Assembly (NCBI GenBank): GCA_029259285.1
Contig: JAPDJB010000067.1
Coordinates: 1-16,898 of the forward strand
DNA: 16,898 nt
Source of the DNA: Candidatus Bathyarchaeota archaeon
Lineage (GTDB): Archaea; Thermoproteota; Bathyarchaeia; TCS64; B23
Direction: 5' to 3'
A model generated the notes under the pieces. The model was given only the letters and a program-made list of their open reading frames with translations, had not been told where the DNA came from and did no database searches. The stretch's first letter is position 1. Every line of letters starts with the position of its first letter. Position numbers and translations under genes: made by a program. Below, piece by piece: positions 1-7,497 of this stretch.

Positions 1-823
1 GTTTAAGCTCCTCACCAGCCTCTTGAACTATCCCCCTCCATCTCTCCAGCTCCCCCTCAGCCTCCTCCAGCTCCCCTCTAAGCCTCTCAAGGTCGTCATT
101 TAAGCGGCTGAGCTCCTCCTCAAGCTCTATAACCCGACTCCAGGCCAGCTCTCCCTGTAGGAATTCAAGCCGCCTCCTAAGCCTCCGCTTCTCCATCAGC
201 CGTTCATACTGCTCCCTCCAGTGTCCCAGGGTTTCCTTAGCCCTCTCCAATAGGTCTCTGACATTCTCCTCCTCGGCCAATATACCCCTAAGCCGCCTCC
301 GTGCCTCCAACACATCAGCCCTGAAGGATTCATAGCCGACGGCCCGCTCCAGGATTCTCAGCCTCTCCTGAGGCGTGACGCTGGCGAAGACCTCAGCCAT
401 ATTCTGATGCATCACGATCAGCATATTATCAGGGTCGAAGCCCAATCCCTTGAGGAGATCTAAAACCTCCCCCTTCGCTATGCTCCTCCCATTCACTTCG
501 AACCAGTAGCGTCCATCCCGCCTCAGGTTTCGGGTCAATGTTACCTCATCCATCTCGAATTGGGGTAGAGGTCTACGGCCTCCACGTCGAGTATTATCGA
601 GGATGAGTGTCACCCTCGCCCTCTCCTCCCCCCATCGGATGAGATCGCTAAGCCGTTTGGATCGCTCGGTGTAGGTCTCACCCAGGGCCACGCAGATGCC
701 CAGCAGCAGGCTCGACTTCCCAGAGCCATTCGGGCCGCAGACGACGTTGACACCTGGCTTTAGGGGGACTCTGGCGTATTCATAGGACATGAAGTTCTCT
801 AGGATCACCTCTCGGATCAGCAT
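1..823 (-). CDS. SMC/Rad50-family ATPase, N-terminal part (partial)
   Basis: N-terminal 274 residues of a chromosome-maintenance or repair ATPase; the C-terminal part lies beyond position 1. The protein begins MLIREVILENFMSYE, the usual start of SMC/Rad50 ATP heads. A Walker A motif (GPNGSGKSS) is at residues 30-38 and a Q-loop (MHQNMAEVF) around residue 140. The PQERLRILESAVGYESF segment is typical of the transition into the coiled coil, and residues from about 170 on are a charged heptad-like coiled coil. The hinge, signature motif and Walker B are not in the window, so SMC, Rad50 and other archaeal SMC-like proteins cannot be separated. Start: ATG at 823 matches the family start and has GAGGAG just upstream; a TTTAAA box at 863-868 would put transcription near 840. 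An in-frame ATG at 862 would add 13 residues and overlap the stop of a tiny upstream ORF. No Mre11 neighbour is visible. Confidence 0.88.
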   Translation of the reverse strand, partial: MLIREVILENFMSYEYARVPLKPGVNVVCGPNGSGKSSLLLGICVALGETYTERSKRLSDLIRWGEERARVTLILDNTRRGGRRPLPQFEMDEVTLTRNLRRDGRYWFEVNGRSIAKGEVLDLLKGLGFDPDNMLIVMHQNMAEVFASVTPQERLRILERAVGYESFRADVLEARRRLRGILAEEENVRDLLERAKETLGHWREQYERLMEKRRLRRRLEFLQGELAWSRVIELEEELSRLNDDLERLRGELEEAEGELERWRGIVQEAGEELK

Positions 824-858
824 CGGCTCCTCGAACCCTAAGCAAATACCTTGACATC

Positions 859-954
859 TCATTTAAACCTACTCGGAGCGCCTTCCAACGGGAAGAGGCG
901 GTTTCCAAGGCCGAAGTCGAGAGGTCTCCCCCCGATTTTAGCTGTCTTCATCAT
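859..954 (-). CDS. possible leaderless 31-residue ORF upstream of the SMC/Rad50 gene
   Basis: Reads MMKTAKIGGRPLDFGLGNRL then FPLEGAPSRFK and stops at 861-859. No family is recognised. Two things favour it. A TATA-like ATTAAAAT (centre about 980, read on the minus strand) sits about 26 bp upstream of the first ATG, the spacing expected for an archaeal leaderless transcript. Its TGA also overlaps an in-frame ATG (862) of the ATPase gene downstream, as in translational coupling. Against it are its very small size and the alternative use of the same TATA element by the dipeptidase on the other strand. It may be chance. Confidence 0.22.
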   Translation of the reverse strand: MMKTAKIGGRPLDFGLGNRLFPLEGAPSRFK

Positions 955-1040
955 AGAGGGGGTATAGACTCAGCCAATTTTAATAGATGCGAGATAATCC
1001 AGGGGAAGACTTAACCATCGGACTGAGGAGAATCCATGAG

Positions 1041-2030
1041 ATGTCTGAGGAGGCTTTGAGGATACATCGTGAAGCCATCGTCGTCGACACCCACTGCGAC
1101 ACCCTCCTCAGGGTTCTACCCCCACTAGGAAGTGGGAGGAGGGCGACGAGACTTGGAGAGCGTTCGAGGGAGGGGCATATAGACCTACCGAGGCTTAAGG
1201 AGGGGGGTGTCGACTGCCAGGTCTTCGCCATCTACACCGGCTTTAGGCCAAATCCCCCAGACGCCCTCTTAAGGGCGCTCCAGCTGGTGACGGCCTTTGA
1301 GAGGGAATGCGATGAGAATGAGGAGCTGGTTAAGGCTGAGAGCTATAGAGATATAATGAGGGCGGTGGAGGAGGGGAAGGTGGCAGGCCTCCTCTCCCTG
1401 GAGGGGGCTGAACCCCTAATGGGAGATCCAAAGATGATATGGATCTTCCACCGCCTTGGGGTGCGCATGATCAGCTTAACCTGGAATTGGAGAAACCCCT
1501 TCGCCGACGGCCTTGCGGCTTCAAGGGCTGAGAGCAGGTTGACGGAGCTGGGCGTAGAGGCCATAAAGGAGATGGAGAGGCTTGGCATCATCCTAGACGT
1601 CTCACATCTAAGCGACAGCTGCTTCTGGGATGTAGTTGAGGTAGCCGAGAAGCCCTTCATAGCCTCCCACTCCAATTGTCGAGCCCTCTGCGATCATCCG
1701 CGAAACCTCACCGACGACATGATCAAGGCCATCGCGGATCACGGCGGAGTCATAGGCATGAACTTCGCCCCCATGTTCATCCATAGGGAGAAAGCCACCT
1801 TAGAGAGGCTGATAGACCATATAGATCATGTGGTGGAGGTTGCGGGCATAGACCACGTCGGCCTAGGCTCAGACTTCGACGGCATCGGATCGACGCCTGA
1901 AGGCCTTGAAGACGTCTCCAAAATCCCAGGGATCACCGAGGAGCTTCTAAGGAGGGGATACTCCGAGGAGGAGATTAGAAAGATCCTAGGTGAAAACCAT
2001 CTGAGGATCTTTAGGGAGATCATAGGCTAA
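1041..2030 (+). CDS. peptidase family M19 (membrane/renal-type) dipeptidase
   Basis: Zinc dipeptidase of the amidohydrolase superfamily, expected to hydrolyse dipeptides (D-residue-containing in some members). In the 329-residue form the binuclear zinc ligands are visible: H18 and D20 in VDTHCDTL, E121 in LSLEGAEP, H189 in DVSHLSD and H210 in ASHSNCRA, with the catalytic-type Asp D278 in GLGSDFDGIG. Their spacing follows mammalian renal dipeptidase. No signal peptide or membrane anchor is seen, so it is probably cytoplasmic. Start: ATG 1041 has AGGAG (1026-1030) ten bases upstream, and the family motif falls at the usual distance. The longer frame from 987 would begin directly after the TATA-like AATTTTAAT (976-984), upstream of the expected transcription start, so it is less likely. 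It is divergent from the SMC/Rad50 gene. The substrate cannot be told from context. Confidence 0.9.
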   Translation: MSEEALRIHREAIVVDTHCDTLLRVLPPLGSGRRATRLGERSREGHIDLPRLKEGGVDCQVFAIYTGFRPNPPDALLRALQLVTAFERECDENEELVKAESYRDIMRAVEEGKVAGLLSLEGAEPLMGDPKMIWIFHRLGVRMISLTWNWRNPFADGLAASRAESRLTELGVEAIKEMERLGIILDVSHLSDSCFWDVVEVAEKPFIASHSNCRALCDHPRNLTDDMIKAIADHGGVIGMNFAPMFIHREKATLERLIDHIDHVVEVAGIDHVGLGSDFDGIGSTPEGLEDVSKIPGITEELLRRGYSEEEIRKILGENHLRIFREIIG

Positions 2031-2089
2031 TAGCTATCCCTTTTTCTGGTTCATGGATTTGAAATACGTTTTACTATTCCATAAAAGTG

Positions 2090-2097
2090 TAATATAT
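2090..2097 (+). promoter_or_regulatory. TATA box for the 39-residue ORF
   Basis: TAATATAT centred near 2093, preceded by an A-rich CATAAAAG. The ATG at 2119 lies 26 bp downstream of the centre, the standard archaeal TATA-to-start distance, which predicts a leaderless mRNA. Confidence 0.45.
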
Positions 2098-2118
2098 TCG
2101 AGATCGCCCAACTCTGGG

Positions 2119-2238
2119 ATGAAGGATAGAATCCTAGGTGGAGGACGCTGCGGAAAAGAGGGCGAATACGTCATCACCATCTATAAGAGGAGCTCCGACG
2201 GCTCGATGATCTATAAGGTTAAGAGGATTAAGAAGTGA
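2119..2238 (+). CDS. small basic hypothetical protein (39 aa)
   Basis: Not recognised. The peptide begins MKDRILGGGRCGKEGEYVIT and ends YKVKRIKK; it is strongly basic, with one Cys and an alternating pattern that would suit a small beta structure. Codon choice resembles the neighbours (many AGG and third-position C/G). Support comes from a TATA box at 2090-2097 placed 26 bp upstream of ATG 2119, and from the stop codon, which overlaps the GTG of the pyrB frame (GTGA at 2235-2238). A longer in-frame start at 2053 would precede the TATA box and is unlikely. Possible roles are nucleic-acid binding or a leader that couples pyrB translation; neither is shown. Confidence 0.45.
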   Translation: MKDRILGGGRCGKEGEYVITIYKRSSDGSMIYKVKRIKK

Positions 2239-3218
2239 CCTCAACCTTTTTTAAAAGACCTCCCATATTTCCCTCTCGGTGTCCAGATTTGGTTGAGGCC
2301 TCCAGTTTTAAGGGTAGAGACGTCGTCTCGATGCTCGACTTCAACAGGGAGGAGATAGACTTCATACTCGATAGGGCGTCGGAGATGAAGCCCCTCGCCG
2401 AGAGGGGGTCAGACCTCTTGAGGGGGCGTATCCTGGCAACCCTCTTCTTCGAGCCTAGCACGAGGACGAGGCTCAGCTTCGAGGCCGCCATGCACAGGCT
2501 GGGTGGAGGGGTGATAGGCTTCGCTCAGCCAGGTGTCTCCTCCATAGCTAAGGGTGAAAGCTTTGAGGATACCATTAGAACGGTGGAGAATTACGCCGAC
2601 GTCATCGTCGTGAGACATCCAGAGGAAGACTCAGCCGTCAGAGCCGCTAAGGTGGCTGAGATTCCGGTGATCAACGCTGGTTCAGGCCCCTGGGAGCATC
2701 CAACCCAGGCGCTATTAGACCTCCACACCATCAGGGAGGCAAAGGGGAAGATCGACGGCCTAAACATAGCCCTAGTGGGAGACCTCCTCTACGGGAGAAC
2801 CGTCCACTCACTAGCCTTCGCCCTCGCCAACTATGATGTGAAACTCTACCTAGTATCGCCGCCGCAGCTGAAGATGCGTCGAGACGTCCTCGAGAAGGTG
2901 GAGGGACATCTCAACTATGTGGAGACTGGCGATCTCAAGTCGATACTTCCAGAGCTGGATGTCCTCTACGTCACCAGGGTTCAGAAGGAGAGATTTCCAA
3001 GGCCTGAGGACTATGAAGCCGTTAAGGATGCCTACAGGATCGATAGGGAGATGCTACGCGATGCGAGGGAGGATCTCATCGTGATGCACCCTCTACCTCG
3101 GGTGACGGAGATAGCAACAGACGTCGATGAGACGCCGCATGCATGGTACTTCAGACAGGTTAGACATGGCCTCTATGTGAGGATGGCGCTTCTAGCCCTG
3201 GTTCTAGGAGCACTCTAG
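2235..3218 (+). CDS. pyrB: aspartate carbamoyltransferase, catalytic subunit
   Basis: Condenses carbamoyl phosphate and L-aspartate to N-carbamoylaspartate, the first committed step of pyrimidine synthesis. Residues 70-83 carry the carbamoyl-phosphate motif FFEPSTRTRLSFE (STRTR). Also visible are KGESFEDT, VRHPEEDS, HPTQALLDLHTI, GDLLYGRTVHSLAFAL, YVTRVQKERFP and MHPLPRVTEI, all close to Pyrococcus/Sulfolobus-type ATCases. The protein is full length. The N-terminus is uncertain: GTG 2235 overlaps the stop of the preceding small ORF, but family members begin only a few residues before the FKGRDVVS segment. A TATA-like element (2246-2256) favours TTG 2289. No pyrI regulatory-subunit gene lies next to it in the window. 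Its 3' end overlaps the convergent methyltransferase gene by 4 bp. Confidence 0.96.
   Translation: MTSTFFKRPPIFPSRCPDLVEASSFKGRDVVSMLDFNREEIDFILDRASEMKPLAERGSDLLRGRILATLFFEPSTRTRLSFEAAMHRLGGGVIGFAQPGVSSIAKGESFEDTIRTVENYADVIVVRHPEEDSAVRAAKVAEIPVINAGSGPWEHPTQALLDLHTIREAKGKIDGLNIALVGDLLYGRTVHSLAFALANYDVKLYLVSPPQLKMRRDVLEKVEGHLNYVETGDLKSILPELDVLYVTRVQKERFPRPEDYEAVKDAYRIDREMLRDAREDLIVMHPLPRVTEIATDVDETPHAWYFRQVRHGLYVRMALLALVLGAL
2246..2256 (+). promoter_or_regulatory. TATA-like element within the pyrB 5' region
   Basis: CTTTTTTAAAAG-type box. If it is used, transcription would start near 2277 and pyrB would begin at an in-frame TTG (2289) rather than GTG 2235. Confidence 0.35.
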
Positions 3219-3847
3219 TCTCGATTCCCCCTTTCAAGGCGGAGGAAGATTTCTCTTAGACGTCTCCATCGATCATCTCCCGAGTCCTCATATACGATTC
3301 TGAAGGCGTCTGGAACCCTATATACATAGATTCTATGGGTTCCATAGGAGTAGTGATCTGGGTATCCACCCTTCACGGTTCTCCATCCCCTAATCGGGAA
3401 GTCATGGCTTACAACCCTGGCTCCAGGTCTCAGCTCCTCCTCTAATTTAGGCCTCAGCTTGGAGTTCCCAGAGGTTGTGAGGTAGAGGGTGACGATGGAG
3501 GCCTCCCGCAGATCTGCGAGGAAGAGGTTCCCGTTCACCACCTCTATTCGGCCTTCAAGCCCCCTCTCCCTCACCCTTCTCATGATGGATTCACACATTG
3601 AGGCGTTAAGCTCATAGCCTACGGCCTTCTTCACCCCGAACTCCTCCACGGCTGTGAAGAGGATTCTTCCATCTCCGCATCCGAGGTCATAGACAACATC
3701 ATCCTCCCCAGCCTCAGCCAGCTCAAGCATACGTCTAACAACCTGAATCGGCGTTGGGACGTAGGGGGCGACACTCGATGGGAGAGGCCCCCACCTATAT
3801 GACCACCTCTCCTGAGCAGAACTCATACGCCTATCTCCACCATCCAT
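3215..3847 (-). CDS. aKMT-like protein-lysine N-methyltransferase
   Basis: SAM-dependent class I methyltransferase resembling crenarchaeal aKMT, which methylates many lysines on archaeal proteins including chromatin proteins; the target here is inferred. Signature segments: YVPTPIQVVRRML (residues 29-41), the SAM-binding VVYDLGCGDGR (51-61), the acidic GYEL (77-80), and RPGARVVSHDFPIRGW (140-155). These match the Sulfolobus enzyme nearly block for block. The protein is about 50 residues longer than aKMT, through a basic/aromatic N-terminal 25 residues and a C-terminal extension (about 175-210). ATG 3847 has GGAGG seven bases upstream. It lies 54 bp downstream of the mbf1-type gene on the same strand, probably in one operon. 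It shares a 4-bp convergent overlap with pyrB. Confidence 0.88.
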   Translation of the reverse strand: MDGGDRRMSSAQERWSYRWGPLPSSVAPYVPTPIQVVRRMLELAEAGEDDVVYDLGCGDGRILFTAVEEFGVKKAVGYELNASMCESIMRRVRERGLEGRIEVVNGNLFLADLREASIVTLYLTTSGNSKLRPKLEEELRPGARVVSHDFPIRGWRTVKGGYPDHYSYGTHRIYVYRVPDAFRIVYEDSGDDRWRRLREIFLRLERGNRD

Positions 3848-3901
3848 GGATAAGCCTCCAAGGGATCGTGATCGAAGCCCTAAGATACGCCCTTCGATCC
3901 C

Positions 3902-4369
3902 TCATTCCTCATCCTCAGCTTTACGATCCAGCTTGATGAGATCCCCTATAGTCACCTCTGGTGGCTTACCCACCCCGATTATGGTGGGAGACGTGGTCTC
4001 AGGGGTTAGAACCTCTATCCTCAACACCCTCCTCAACTTCTCGGCGAGGCGTCTATCGGGTATTAGCTCCTCTCGCTCCAGCTTCCTTATCACCGAGGCC
4101 TTCTCCCCCAGCTTCATCCCCAGCTCCTCTTGGGTGAGGCCGAGGCGCTCCCTCGCCCGCCTAATGAGGTCGCCATAGCCCTCGACGGGTTGGAGGCGCT
4201 CCACCTCCTCCAATAGGTCAGCCCTCCTCCGCCTTTTAGGCCTCGATGGTGGAGGCCTCCACTCGGTTCCGAATCTGGCGCATTCAGGGCAGACCATCAT
4301 CTTGGCGCCCTCGATAACCCGATATATCGGCTCACCCCTAATGGGCTTCCCGCAGACCTCACATCGCAT
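3902..4369 (-). CDS. archaeal MBF1 (multiprotein bridging factor 1 homologue)
   Basis: Transcription/translation-associated factor with an N-terminal zinc ribbon and an Xre-type HTH. Cysteines C3, C6, C27 and C30 form the ribbon (MRCEVCGKPI ... VCPEC). A basic linker (PKRRRRADL, residues 44-52) follows, then the HTH (about 66-120: RERLGLTQEELGMKLGEKAS). The C-terminal tail ending EVTIGDLIKL is usual for archaeal MBF1. Its length of 155 residues is normal for the family. Archaeal MBF1 has been reported to bind the small ribosomal subunit. The gene diverges from the PUA-domain gene across a 62-bp AT-rich promoter region and is followed by the aKMT-like gene. Confidence 0.92.
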   Translation of the reverse strand: MRCEVCGKPIRGEPIYRVIEGAKMMVCPECARFGTEWRPPPSRPKRRRRADLLEEVERLQPVEGYGDLIRRARERLGLTQEELGMKLGEKASVIRKLEREELIPDRRLAEKLRRVLRIEVLTPETTSPTIIGVGKPPEVTIGDLIKLDRKAEDEE

Positions 4370-4402
4370 CTCTAAAGGCCCATTTAGGATGGGAGAGACC
4401 CC

Positions 4403-4410
4403 TTATAAAT
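4403..4410. promoter_or_regulatory. TATA box in the divergent mbf1 / PUA-gene promoter
   Basis: TTATAAAT centred near 4406. On the plus strand ATG 4432 lies 26 bp from the centre, predicting a leaderless PUA-protein mRNA. The same element, or TTTAAA at 4420-4425, read on the minus strand would serve mbf1 (ATG 4369). Confidence 0.5.
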
Positions 4411-4431
4411 GCTCAACCCTTTAAATCGGCG

Positions 4432-4902
4432 ATGATAAGCGACCTGGAGAGAGTTAGAGCCATAGCAGACTATCAATTTGGCCCAGGAGCCGGTGAGGCA
4501 TTATTCCCCGAGGAGGTTTCGATCAGATATTCGAAGACGACGGGGAGGATTAGGCACATATACCTCGGTGAGACGCTGCTCGCATCGGTGAGACCCTCAG
4601 ATGGATTTCTAACCCTCACCATAGCTGGAGCTGAACGATTAGTGGCTAGGCTTCATAAGCCAAGATTCATCGTCGTCGTCTCGGATGTCGCAGCCCCAAT
4701 GGTCTCCAGGGGGAGAAGCGTCTTCGCCAAGCATGTCATCGAGGCTTCACCTGAGATCAGACCTGGAGATGAGGTAGTCGTCTTAGATAAAGAGGGGAGG
4801 GTCATAGCCGTTGGTAGGGCTCTCCTAGGCGGCGTGGAGATGCTCTCCTTCGATGTCGGCGTAGCCGTCAGGGTTAGGAGATGTAGGCTTAGAGATCGGT
4901 GA
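4432..4902 (+). CDS. PUA-domain RNA-binding protein (archaeosine-TGT-associated type)
   Basis: A 156-residue protein. The first 60-70 residues (ERVRAIADYQFGPGAGEALF ... GRIRHIYLGETLLASVRPSDG) are the small domain that precedes PUA in archaeal TGT-type proteins. The C-terminal part, about 76-150, is a PUA domain: HKPRFIVVVSDVAAPMVSRG, SVFAKHVIEASPEIRPGDEV, VVLDKEGRVIAVGRALL. PUA domains bind structured RNA, and this arrangement is found at the C-terminus of archaeosine tRNA-guanine transglycosylase and as stand-alone proteins. No catalytic domain is present, so it is an RNA-binding accessory protein, possibly for tRNA modification (inferred). The start is predicted leaderless from a TATA box 26 bp upstream. 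The 3' end overlaps the convergent mtd gene by 14 bp. Confidence 0.82.
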   Translation: MISDLERVRAIADYQFGPGAGEALFPEEVSIRYSKTTGRIRHIYLGETLLASVRPSDGFLTLTIAGAERLVARLHKPRFIVVVSDVAAPMVSRGRSVFAKHVIEASPEIRPGDEVVVLDKEGRVIAVGRALLGGVEMLSFDVGVAVRVRRCRLRDR

Positions 4903-5731
4903 GGGCCTCATACTTCTCATATAGCTTCTTCTTCCTTCTCAGGGAGCCATCCCTGAAGTGGACGATCCTTGTGACGGCGTCATTCGCCTTCTCTATCTCC
5001 CTCGCCTCATCAGCCAGAATCGCAGCCCAGCGCATCAGTTCATGGGCGGCGGCCACTATGGGTATATAGCGCTCCCGCTCCTTAACCTTGAAGCATCCCT
5101 CCGTTGAGAGGGCTGCCACTCTACGGGCCATCTCGAAGCTGGCCATCGCCTTCGCATAGGCGTAGGGGTTGTTTAGGCCGCTCATCTTCAATGCCCTCTC
5201 CTTCGTTACGCGCACCCTCGGCAATTCAGGCTGCTCTCCGGCCTCGATCTGCCTGATCACCCTATCCAGCTCCATGTGAACCAGCCTCAGGACGCCGGTC
5301 ACCGCCAGCACCCTCAGGACGTCGCTGTTGAAGAGGGCCATCTCGATGGGGTCTAGGAACTCCCTCCGTGCCCCTATCATCGAGTCGGCGTAGATGAGGA
5401 TGTAGCCAAATCCCCCCTCCGCGAGTTCATCGGCGATCTTCTTCGTAGGCTCATCGGAGACTATGATGACGGGCTTACCCGTCTCCCTGAGCAGCTCCCT
5501 CGCCTCCTTTGGGCCTGGCAGCGCAGCGTTGGGTGAGACGACGACGTATAGGTCTGAGGGGATCGTGGCGGCGAGCTTCGCCGCCTCCACGGCCTCCTCC
5601 TCATCCATCTTACAGCCCGTTGAGACAACCCTAACGGATAGCCCCCTCCTAGAAGACCGCTCATCTAGGAGGGCCTCTATGAGATTGGAGACTCCTAGGA
5701 ATCCGATCTTGAGGAAGGTAACCCCAACCAT
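4889..5731 (-). CDS. mtd: F420-dependent methylenetetrahydromethanopterin dehydrogenase
   Basis: Catalyses reversible reduction of methenyl-H4MPT to methylene-H4MPT with coenzyme F420H2, in methanogenesis or the archaeal Wood-Ljungdahl methyl branch. The 280-residue length is that of Mtd. Family segments: KIGFLGVSNLIEALLDERSS near the N-terminus, VRVVSTGCKMDEEE, VVSPNAALPGPKEARELL, KPVIIVSDEPTKK, and the hallmark DSMIGARREFLDPIEM near residue 120. The C-terminal helical region is also typical (MARRVAALSTEGCFKVKERE). ATG 5731 follows a purine-rich GGGGAGTGAGGAG. It diverges from fhs-folD with 76 bp between, so the two transcripts share a promoter region. Pairing Mtd with FolD is unusual, since both act at the methenyl/methylene level. 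Confidence 0.93.
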   Translation of the reverse strand: MVGVTFLKIGFLGVSNLIEALLDERSSRRGLSVRVVSTGCKMDEEEAVEAAKLAATIPSDLYVVVSPNAALPGPKEARELLRETGKPVIIVSDEPTKKIADELAEGGFGYILIYADSMIGARREFLDPIEMALFNSDVLRVLAVTGVLRLVHMELDRVIRQIEAGEQPELPRVRVTKERALKMSGLNNPYAYAKAMASFEMARRVAALSTEGCFKVKERERYIPIVAAAHELMRWAAILADEAREIEKANDAVTRIVHFRDGSLRRKKKLYEKYEALTDL

Positions 5732-5763
5732 CTCCTCACTCCCCTAATAATTCTCAATAAAAC

Positions 5764-5772
5764 TATTAATTT
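5764..5772. promoter_or_regulatory. TATA-like element between mtd and fhs
   Basis: TATTAATTT centred near 5768 in the 76-bp divergent region. For fhs it predicts initiation near 5794, just at the GGAGGG Shine-Dalgarno (5794-5799), eight bases before ATG 5808. The minus-strand reading could serve mtd, though other AT-rich boxes there (5745-5760) are equally possible. Confidence 0.4.
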
Positions 5773-5807
5773 CTCTCCCTTCATAAGATATTTGGAGGGT
5801 TGAAGAT

Positions 5808-7487
5808 ATGAGTCTCCCCTCTAATATAGAGATCGCTCAGAGCGCTGAGCTGAGGCCCATAACCGAGGTGGCCGCGAAGGTCGGCCTCTCGGAGGATGAC
5901 CTAGAGCTATATGGGAGATATAAGGCGAAGGTGAGCCTAGAGATTCTGAGGCGGCTAGAGGATCGCCCTGATGGAAGGCTTATCGTGGTCTCAGCCATCG
6001 TCCCCACGAGGGGTGGAGAGGGGAAGACGACGACTAGCATAGGGTTGTCGCAGGCCCTATGGAAGGTTGGGGCGAAGAACATCGTCGTCTTGAGGCAGCC
6101 CTCCCTCGGCCCCGTCTTCGGCATAAAGGGAGGTGCCTGCGGCGGCGGCTACGCCCAGGTGCTGCCGATGGAAGACATCAACATCCACTTCACCGGAGAC
6201 CTTCATGCCATCACCATGGCCCACAACCTATTGACATCGATGATGGAGAATCACATCTACAGGGGGAACCAGCTCAGGATCAACATTCACAGCATACAGT
6301 GGAAGAGGGTGCTGGACATCGAGAGCCGCTTCCTCAGGCACATCGTCGTCGGCCTAGGCGGGGAGAGGGGGGGAATACCCTATGAGAGCGGCTTCGAGAT
6401 CACAACGGCCTCAGAGATCGCTGCGATCCACGCCCTCGCCCTCGACCTCATGGACTTGAAGCGGAGGATGGGTGAGATCACCGTCGCTTACAACGTCGAC
6501 GGCGAACCAGTGAAGGCTAAAGACTTGAAGGCTGAGGGGGCGATGGCGATACTGATGAAGGATGCCATAAAGCCGAATCTGGTTCAGACGATTGAGCATA
6601 CCCCCGCCTTCGTCCATGGAGGCCCCTTCGCCAACATCGCCCATGGATGTCCAAGCCTCGTCGCCATAAAGATGGCGTTGAAGCTGGCTGACTACGTCGT
6701 CGTCGAGCCAGGCTTCGGAGCAGACCTCGGATTGGAGAAGTTCTGCGACATCACCTGCAGGGTTGGAGACCTCAAACCCGATCTCGTCGTCCTCGTCGCC
6801 ACCGCCAAGGCGTTGAAGAGGCAGGGAGGCCTGAAGCGTAGGGAGTTGAAGACCCCGAATCCCGAGGCCGTTGAGAAGGGGCTTCCGGTTCTCGGGAAGG
6901 AGATCGAGAACGTCAAACTCTTCGGCCTCATACCCGTCGTCTGCATAAACCGCTTCCCCTTCGACACCGATGAGGAGCTTCAAGTTATCATGGACTACTG
7001 CAAGGAGCAGGGAGTCCCAGCAGCCATATCGGAGGTGGCGGCGAAGGGCGGGGAGGGAGGCGTCGAGCTGGCTAGGAAGGTGCTACATGAATTGGAGACG
7101 AAGAAGTCGGACTTCAGATGCCTCTACCCACTGGATATGCCCTTAGAGGAGAAGATTAGAACCATAGCCACAAGGGTCTATGGGGTCTCAGACATCGAAC
7201 TCCAGCCCGAGGCGAGGAAGGCCTTGAGGCGCATAAAGAAGCTAGGCCTGGAGGAGATGCCGGTTAACATGGCTAAGACAAACCTATCGCTGACGGATGA
7301 CGAGCGGATTAAGGGACTGCCCCCAGAGGGCTATGTATTGAGGATCACAAATCTAAGGCCGATGACGGGAGCAGGCTTCATAGTCGCCTACTGCGGCGAG
7401 ATAAACACCATGCCCGCACTGCCGACGCATCCGGCAGCTGAGCGTATGGACATCGATGAGAAGGGGCGGATAACAGGCCTCATATGA
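5808..7487 (+). CDS. fhs: formate--tetrahydrofolate ligase
   Basis: Activates formate with ATP to N10-formyl-tetrahydrofolate, or the equivalent on another C1 carrier. The full length of 559 residues is usual. Seen in order: the P-loop PTRGGEGKTTTSIGL (66-80), RQPSLGPVFGIKGGACGGGY, PMEDINIHFTGDLHAI, MMENHIYRG, the EHTPAFVHGGPFANIAHGC loop, VVEPGFGADLGLEKF, VPAAISEVAAKGGEGG, and a C-terminal GYVLRITNLRPMTGAGFIVA. These are family hallmarks. A strong GGAGGG precedes ATG 5808. It is followed at one base by the folD frame, so the two form an operon. Its role is formate assimilation or, in reverse, ATP formation from formyl carrier; the direction cannot be read from sequence. A 190-residue antisense frame inside it is a shadow. 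Confidence 0.97.
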   Translation: MSLPSNIEIAQSAELRPITEVAAKVGLSEDDLELYGRYKAKVSLEILRRLEDRPDGRLIVVSAIVPTRGGEGKTTTSIGLSQALWKVGAKNIVVLRQPSLGPVFGIKGGACGGGYAQVLPMEDINIHFTGDLHAITMAHNLLTSMMENHIYRGNQLRINIHSIQWKRVLDIESRFLRHIVVGLGGERGGIPYESGFEITTASEIAAIHALALDLMDLKRRMGEITVAYNVDGEPVKAKDLKAEGAMAILMKDAIKPNLVQTIEHTPAFVHGGPFANIAHGCPSLVAIKMALKLADYVVVEPGFGADLGLEKFCDITCRVGDLKPDLVVLVATAKALKRQGGLKRRELKTPNPEAVEKGLPVLGKEIENVKLFGLIPVVCINRFPFDTDEELQVIMDYCKEQGVPAAISEVAAKGGEGGVELARKVLHELETKKSDFRCLYPLDMPLEEKIRTIATRVYGVSDIELQPEARKALRRIKKLGLEEMPVNMAKTNLSLTDDERIKGLPPEGYVLRITNLRPMTGAGFIVAYCGEINTMPALPTHPAAERMDIDEKGRITGLI

Positions 7488-7497
7488 GGTGTCAGGG

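Noticed and set aside
900..955. Possible C/D-box small RNA (ATGATGA on the minus strand near 949-955)
   Set aside because: No matching CTGA D box at a suitable distance and no terminal stem, so not supported.
6411..6983. 190-residue minus-strand ORF inside fhs
   Set aside because: Lies wholly inside a strongly conserved gene, has no recognisable domain and no promoter or ribosome site; it is an antisense shadow of the GC-rich codon pattern.
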